64,000 nt of DNA from positions 248,001 to 312,000 of the forward strand of contig JANNKH010000006.1 of the NCBI GenBank assembly GCA_031396205.1, read 5' to 3'. This document shows positions 59,665 to 64,000 of this stretch, in pieces. A model generated the notes under the pieces. That model worked only from the letters and a program-made list of their open reading frames with translations, had not been told where the DNA came from and made no database searches. Every line of letters begins with the position of its first letter. The first letter of the stretch is position 1. The DNA is from CAISIP01 sp031396205. Lineage in GTDB: Bacteria > Pseudomonadota > Gammaproteobacteria > Burkholderiales > Burkholderiaceae_C. Both the position numbers and the translations under genes were made by a program.

Positions 59665-61428
59665 ATGGGCATGAGTGACAAATTTGCCGGTTTCAAAGCC
59701 TTCACGACCCGGGTACTGCAATTGTCGGCGCCCTACTTCCGATCCGAGGAGAAGTGGCGCGCGCGAGGGCTGTTTGTGGCCATCGTCGCACTGAACCTAG
59801 CGTCGGTGTACATGGCGGTCTTGTTCAACGACTGGTACGGCTTGTTCTACGACGCGCTGCAGAACAAGGACCAGCCGGTTTTCTGGACCCAGATCGGGCG
59901 CTTTGGTTACCTGGCGTTCATCGCAATCATCATCGCGGTCTACCGTTTTTACCTGACGCAACTGCTGGAGATGGAGTGGCGGCGCTGGATGACCGGCCAC
60001 TACCTGCAGCGCTGGCTTGGCGGGGATGCGTTCTACCGCATGGAACTGGCCCGCTTCGCAAACCAGAACGGCATCATTGCCGACAACCCGGACCAGCGGA
60101 TATCGGAGGACGTGAACCAGTTCACCGCCCAAACCGTCGGCCTGACCATGGGCATACTCAACGCCACGGTGACCCTGGTCAGTTTCGTCGGCATCCTGTG
60201 GGGACTGTCGGGTGCGTTCAGCTTCCAGCTCGGCGGCCAGGCGGTCACGATCCCGGGCTTCATGGTCTGGATGGCGGTGCTGTACTGCCTGGTCGGCAGC
60301 GTGCTGACCCACTACATCGGCCGGCGCCAGATCAAGCTCAATTTCGAGCAACAGCGGCGCGAGGCGGACTTCCGCCACCACATGGTGCGGGTGCGCGAGT
60401 ACAGCGAGGCCATTGCGCTGGACCGGGGCCAGACGGTGGAAAAGGAGCACCTGGGCAATCGTTTCGTGTCGGTGCTGGCCAACTACCTGGCACTGATCAA
60501 GGCGCAAAAAAACCTGATCTGGTTTACCAGCTTCTTCGGCCAGGCTGCCGTCATATTTCCGATGATCATTGCCGCGCCGCGCTATTTCAGCGGCGCCATC
60601 ATGCTGGGCGACCTGATGAAGATCAACTCGGCCTTTGGCCGGGTGCAGGACTCGCTCAGCTGGTTCGTCGACAACTACAGCTCCCTGGCGGCCTGGCGCG
60701 CCACCACCGACCGGTTGACCGGCTTCGACGACGCGATCGCGGCGGCCGAAGCTGGCAACCAGCACTTGCAGCAGAGCGAGGGCCACGCCCTGACCATCCG
60801 CAACCTGGACGTGAACCTGCCCAATGGCACGGCATTGCTCGCCTCGACCATGCTGCAGGCGTCGGCTGGTGACCACATCCTGTTGCAAGGCCCATCGGGC
60901 AGCGGCAAGTCGACACTGTTTCGGACCCTGGCCGGTATCTGGCCCTATGCCAGCGGCCAGGTGCAGCGCAGCCGCGATGCGATGTTCATCCCGCAGCACC
61001 CCTATTTCCCCAATGGCAGCCTGCGCGAGGCATTGGCCTACCCGGAGTCAGCCGGGCGATATCCGGATGCGCAAATGCAAGCCGCGCTCAGCGAGGCCTT
61101 GCTGCCACATCTGGCCGGCGAACTGGACCGGGTCGACGCCTGGAGCCAGAAGCTCTCGGGCGGCGAAAAGCAGCGCCTGGCGATTGCGCGGGTACTGCTC
61201 AAGCAGCCGCAATGGGTATTTGCCGATGAAGCTACCAGCGCGCTGGACCCGGCGGCAGAGGAAACGGTGTACAAAAAGCTGCTGGCCATGGTCGACCAGG
61301 CCGGTGGCGGCATCATCTCGATCGCCCACCGTGCGTCGGTGGCCGCATTCCATGACCGCCGCTGGGAGTTGCAGGAGACAGCGCCGGGTGCGCCGGCGCG
61401 CTACACGCTCAAGGCGAGCGCCATCTAG
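59665..61428 (+). CDS. SbmA/BacA-like (YddA type) ABC transporter, fused permease and ATPase
   Basis: 587 residues. N-terminal membrane domain (about 30-350) of the ABC_membrane_2 kind with about six helices, including VLFNDWYGLFYDALQN and YRFYLTQLLEMEWRRWMTGHYLQRWL; C-terminal ATPase with Walker A GPSGSGKST, signature LSGGEKQRLAIARVL and Walker B VFADEATSALD. E. coli YddA and the peptide transporter SbmA share the fold; transported substrate is unknown. ATG 59665 has GAGGT eight bases before it and lies after a terminator. Convergent with queC. Confidence 0.9.
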   Translation: MGMSDKFAGFKAFTTRVLQLSAPYFRSEEKWRARGLFVAIVALNLASVYMAVLFNDWYGLFYDALQNKDQPVFWTQIGRFGYLAFIAIIIAVYRFYLTQLLEMEWRRWMTGHYLQRWLGGDAFYRMELARFANQNGIIADNPDQRISEDVNQFTAQTVGLTMGILNATVTLVSFVGILWGLSGAFSFQLGGQAVTIPGFMVWMAVLYCLVGSVLTHYIGRRQIKLNFEQQRREADFRHHMVRVREYSEAIALDRGQTVEKEHLGNRFVSVLANYLALIKAQKNLIWFTSFFGQAAVIFPMIIAAPRYFSGAIMLGDLMKINSAFGRVQDSLSWFVDNYSSLAAWRATTDRLTGFDDAIAAAEAGNQHLQQSEGHALTIRNLDVNLPNGTALLASTMLQASAGDHILLQGPSGSGKSTLFRTLAGIWPYASGQVQRSRDAMFIPQHPYFPNGSLREALAYPESAGRYPDAQMQAALSEALLPHLAGELDRVDAWSQKLSGGEKQRLAIARVLLKQPQWVFADEATSALDPAAEETVYKKLLAMVDQAGGGIISIAHRASVAAFHDRRWELQETAPGAPARYTLKASAI

Positions 61429-62150
61429 CCGCTTGTGGCCGGTGCAGCCTGACCTGGCTGCGCCACAAACTGCGCGAAACCGCGCGCGCGCAGTTCACAG
61501 GCCGGACAACTGCCGCAGCCATAGCCCCAGGCATGGCGCTGCGACCGATCGCCGAGGTAGCAGGTATGGGTATGTTCGATGACCAGGTCGACCAGTTCCT
61601 GTCCGCCCAGCTGGCAGGCCAGCGTCCAGGTCTGTGCCTTGTCGATCCACATCAGCGGGGTCTCGATCAGCAAGCGCCTGTCCATGCCCAGCGACAAGGC
61701 CAACTGCATGGCCCTGACGGTGTCGTCTCGGCAATCCGGGTAACCGGAGAAATCGGTTTCACAAACACCCGTCACCAGCACCTGCAAGTCGCGACGGTAT
61801 GACAAGGCAGCGGCCAGGGTCAGGAACAGCAGGTTGCGGCCCGGCACAAAACTGTTGGGTAGGCCGTTGGATTCCATGCGCACCGCAGTATCTCTGGTGA
61901 GCGAAGACTCACTTATCTGGCCTAGCACCGCCAGATCCAGCACATGATCGTCACCCAGGCGTGCGGTCCAGTGCGGGAACTGGCTGCGCAACTGCGCCAG
62001 CACCACCGTACGCATCTGCATTTCGACGTGGTGTCGCTGTCCGTAGGCGAAACCGATGGTTTCGACCCGCTGGAATTTCTCCAGCGCCCATGCCAGGCAG
62101 GTAGTGGAATCCTGGCCGCCCGAAAACAAGACCAGCGCGCTTGGTTGCAT
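61425..62150 (-). CDS. queC: 7-cyano-7-deazaguanine synthase
   Basis: 241-residue PP-loop enzyme forming preQ0 for queuosine tRNA modification. SGGQDSTT at 10-17 is the ATP loop; AYGQRHHVE, PGRNLLFLTLAA and the zinc-binding YGCGSCPACELR block are present. Slightly longer than E. coli QueC by C-terminal residues. Downstream of a hypothetical gene by 43 bases. No other que gene is in the window. Confidence 0.95.
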   Translation of the reverse strand: MQPSALVLFSGGQDSTTCLAWALEKFQRVETIGFAYGQRHHVEMQMRTVVLAQLRSQFPHWTARLGDDHVLDLAVLGQISESSLTRDTAVRMESNGLPNSFVPGRNLLFLTLAAALSYRRDLQVLVTGVCETDFSGYPDCRDDTVRAMQLALSLGMDRRLLIETPLMWIDKAQTWTLACQLGGQELVDLVIEHTHTCYLGDRSQRHAWGYGCGSCPACELRARGFAQFVAQPGQAAPATSG

Positions 62151-62193
62151 GGCGCGATGGTAGGCCAGGTGGGAGGATCAGCGCGTCAAACGA

Positions 62194-62700
62194 TCAGATG
62201 TTTTCCGGCTTCTTGATCTTGCTGGGCCGATAGGTCAGGTTTTCCCTGGCTATCTCGCCGCCCGTAACGTTCGGGTTGGCCGGGTTCACCAGCAGATTCT
62301 GCTTCTGGGCCTGAGCCACCTCAACCGCCATGCCGCTGGCCTGCCACATGGATTTGATGAAGTCCAGCAGCAACTGGTGTATTGGTACCGGTGGCGGCTC
62401 CTCGACTTTTTCGGGCTCAGGGCGCTTGATCGTCCAATCCTGCGGATCGGCGGCGCTCTCCGTGCCGCGTCGGATCGGATCCGCGACGCTCTGGTGCACG
62501 GCGTTGTAGACCGGGTTGTCGACCACCGCACTTTCGCCGATCTTGTTGACCACCCCGGCAGGATTGGCAGCTGCGGCGGGACTGGCGCTGACCGGAGGAT
62601 TCACAGGCGCCACCGGGATCACCTTGTGCCCGTTGGACGACACCAGGTCAACGCCGGCAGGGCGCGTACCGGGTTGTCGATCGACGGATGGCAATTGCAT
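62194..62700 (-). CDS. Hypothetical Pro-rich protein, 168 residues
   Basis: Not recognised. No signal peptide or membrane helix; residues about 20-60 are Pro/Ala/Val-rich and a central acidic-proline segment (KRPEPEKVEEPPPVP) precedes an amphipathic helix (IHQLLLDFIKSMWQASG). It ends TYRPSKIKKPENI. Same strand as queC, 43 bases before it. Codon use is normal for the region. Confidence 0.65.
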   Translation of the reverse strand: MQLPSVDRQPGTRPAGVDLVSSNGHKVIPVAPVNPPVSASPAAAANPAGVVNKIGESAVVDNPVYNAVHQSVADPIRRGTESAADPQDWTIKRPEPEKVEEPPPVPIHQLLLDFIKSMWQASGMAVEVAQAQKQNLLVNPANPNVTGGEIARENLTYRPSKIKKPENI

Positions 62701-63062
62701 GATGTTCCAGGGCCTTTGGTGAAACGGCAGACCTATCGGTGCTCGTTGACTCTTTAACGGCAGAACTGAGGGTCAATTTAGGCCTATTTCTGCTGATTGC
62801 GCAAAAATTTGCGAAAAATTGCCGTTTGCGGCTGGTCGAAGACCGGCTGGATGCGCTTTCGGGTGCTGCACAGCGGCAATCGCCTTGGAGACGGACCGTC
62901 AGCTTGAGCAACTGCAAGGCCGTTTCGCAATGCACGTGCACCCCGCAGGTCCAGACGCATCTGCATGCGCACTGCGTGCCTGCGCCCGGCGTCGACTCTC
63001 ACCCTGCATTGACTCGCGCAGCGGTTGTCCATACACTTGTGTATTGAAAATGGATGTTGCTG
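62701..63062. other. Intergenic region upstream of the metal-dependent hydrolase-like gene
   Basis: 362 bases, partly AT-richer than its neighbours (62760-62830), with no supported gene. It holds one palindrome near the right end. Confidence 0.5.
63031..63044. promoter_or_regulatory. Palindrome ATACAC-TT-GTGTAT, candidate operator
   Basis: Six-base arms with a 2-base centre, 18 bases before the hydrolase ATG. Suits a dimeric repressor; no regulator is adjacent. Confidence 0.3.
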
Positions 63063-63887
63063 ATGACCGACCTCGTTGTACGACGCCTGCTGATCGACCT
63101 TGAAACCCCGTTTCCGGCGCGCTGGAACGGTGGGGACGCCTTCAGTTCAGCTTTTTTCAACGCGTTGTCGATGAGTTTTCCGTCGGGCGAGCAATACTTC
63201 ATCGACTCGGTGCGCGCCGGCCTGAAGGCCTTGCCACCTGACAAGCAGGCAGCGATGGCGGTTGAAATCCAGGGATTCATCGGGCAGGAAGCCACGCATC
63301 GGCGCATTCACACGCTGTTCAACACAAACCTGGAACGCCTGGGTTATGACAACGAAATCGAGCGCCGTACCCAGGCGCGACGCCAGGCGCACGCTGGCGA
63401 CGACCTGCGCAACCAGGTAGCGGCCACCGCAGCCACCGAGCACTTCACCGCCATTTTCGCCAACTGGCTGATGCAGCATCCGCAGGTGCTGGCAGGCGCC
63501 GAGCCGCGCCTGCAGACCTTGTGGCAGTGGCACAGCGCAGAAGAGTCGGAACACCGCAATACCGCCTTCGATCTGTACCAGGCACTGGGCGGCAGCCAGC
63601 GCTGGCGGGTCCGGGTGTTCAAGTACATCACCGCCGTCTTCCTGCACGACGTGCTGCGCCAGACGGTGCGCAACCTGTGGCACGACGGCAGCCTGTTTCG
63701 CTGGAGCACCTGGCACAGCGGCTGGCGGCTGCTGCTTGGCAAGGACAGCATGATCCGCGGCAATGTCCCGTTGTGGCGTGACTACATGGCGCCGGATTTC
63801 CACCCCAGCCAGCATGCGGCCGACCTGGCGCAGCGCTGGCTGCAGGACAACCCGGACAAATTCAGCGTGGTCGCACAGGCGGCGTAG
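63063..63887 (+). CDS. Putative metal-dependent hydrolase (DUF455/pfam10118-like di-iron fold)
   Basis: 274 residues. A mostly helical protein with ferritin-like spacing of acidic and His residues: IGQEATHRRIHTLFN, TAATEHFTAIFANWL and WHSAEESEHRNTAFDLY each give the E-x-x-H pattern of a di-metal site. This matches the family named predicted metal-dependent hydrolase. ATG 63063; a TTG three codons earlier is possible. Substrate unknown. The last 113 bases of the window hold no complete gene. Confidence 0.78.
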   Translation: MTDLVVRRLLIDLETPFPARWNGGDAFSSAFFNALSMSFPSGEQYFIDSVRAGLKALPPDKQAAMAVEIQGFIGQEATHRRIHTLFNTNLERLGYDNEIERRTQARRQAHAGDDLRNQVAATAATEHFTAIFANWLMQHPQVLAGAEPRLQTLWQWHSAEESEHRNTAFDLYQALGGSQRWRVRVFKYITAVFLHDVLRQTVRNLWHDGSLFRWSTWHSGWRLLLGKDSMIRGNVPLWRDYMAPDFHPSQHAADLAQRWLQDNPDKFSVVAQAA

Positions 63888-64000
63888 CGCATGGCATCGG
63901 TCGCGCTCCTGGCAGCGTTGCGGAGCGCGTTGTCCAGGCTCGCCTGGCGCGGTGCGGTGGTCCGCGCAGGGGCCGCGGTTTGCGAGAATCCGCCAGAGAA

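Overview
The window is a dense, GC-rich chromosomal segment of a Gram-negative bacterium, most probably a betaproteobacterium of the order Burkholderiales and plausibly close to Comamonadaceae. That placement rests on gene content and order: mrcA / cyaY / lptM-lysA, MsrPQ, cytochrome c4, paired LpxL-type acyltransferases beside metK, a zwf-hexR block divergent from tal-pgi, a porin / coq7 / OsmC / ilvA run, a HrcA/CIRCE-controlled groESL, and PEP-CTERM surface proteins. It was made by reading, not by database search. No rRNA, tRNA, CRISPR array, IS element or prophage was seen.

Layout. 0.2-11 kb is housekeeping: PBP1a, frataxin, LptM lipoprotein, lysine biosynthesis, periplasmic methionine-sulfoxide repair, cytochrome c4, EngB, two lipid A acyltransferases and SAM synthetase. 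10.9-19.8 kb is the most unusual part. A choline-sulfate type LysR gene divergent from choline sulfatase is followed, with overlapping ends, by an NTE-like cNMP-binding patatin phospholipase, a one-module NRPS (C-A-T-TE) and a VTT/TVP38 membrane protein. 20-26 kb holds an MFS transporter and AraC regulator pair, a PEP-CTERM protein, an orphan peptide-binding protein and psiF. 26-32.5 kb is the SOS mutagenesis cassette imuA-imuB-dnaE2 with two LexA boxes. 32.5-38 kb has a PEP-CTERM gene remnant, a Bcr/CflA-type efflux pump, groESL and a FeeM-like acyltransferase. 38-45.3 kb is central carbon metabolism: tal-pgi-(YcaQ glycosylase)-HAD on the minus strand, divergent from zwf-hexR. 45.3-52.3 kb is a complete dipeptide ABC system with an M20 amidohydrolase inside the operon. 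52.5-64 kb holds a ParE-type toxin/antitoxin pair, a DUF3047-like lipoprotein, porin, coq7, OsmC, ilvA, a 5'-nucleotidase, an SbmA/YddA-like ABC exporter, queC and a metal-dependent hydrolase-like protein.

How the genes work together. HexR next to zwf probably couples sugar-phosphate state to the zwf and tal-pgi units. The Dpp proteins import peptides, and the M20 enzyme probably processes what is imported. ImuA, ImuB and DnaE2 form the translesion mutasome. The patatin-NRPS-VTT operon looks like a small, undescribed lipid or lipo-amino-acid pathway linked by its first gene to choline metabolism. This is the best candidate for new biology here. Short interspersed repeats (60-, 75- and 76-bp periods) sit between several genes, and one family supplies the Shine-Dalgarno sequence of the gene that follows it.
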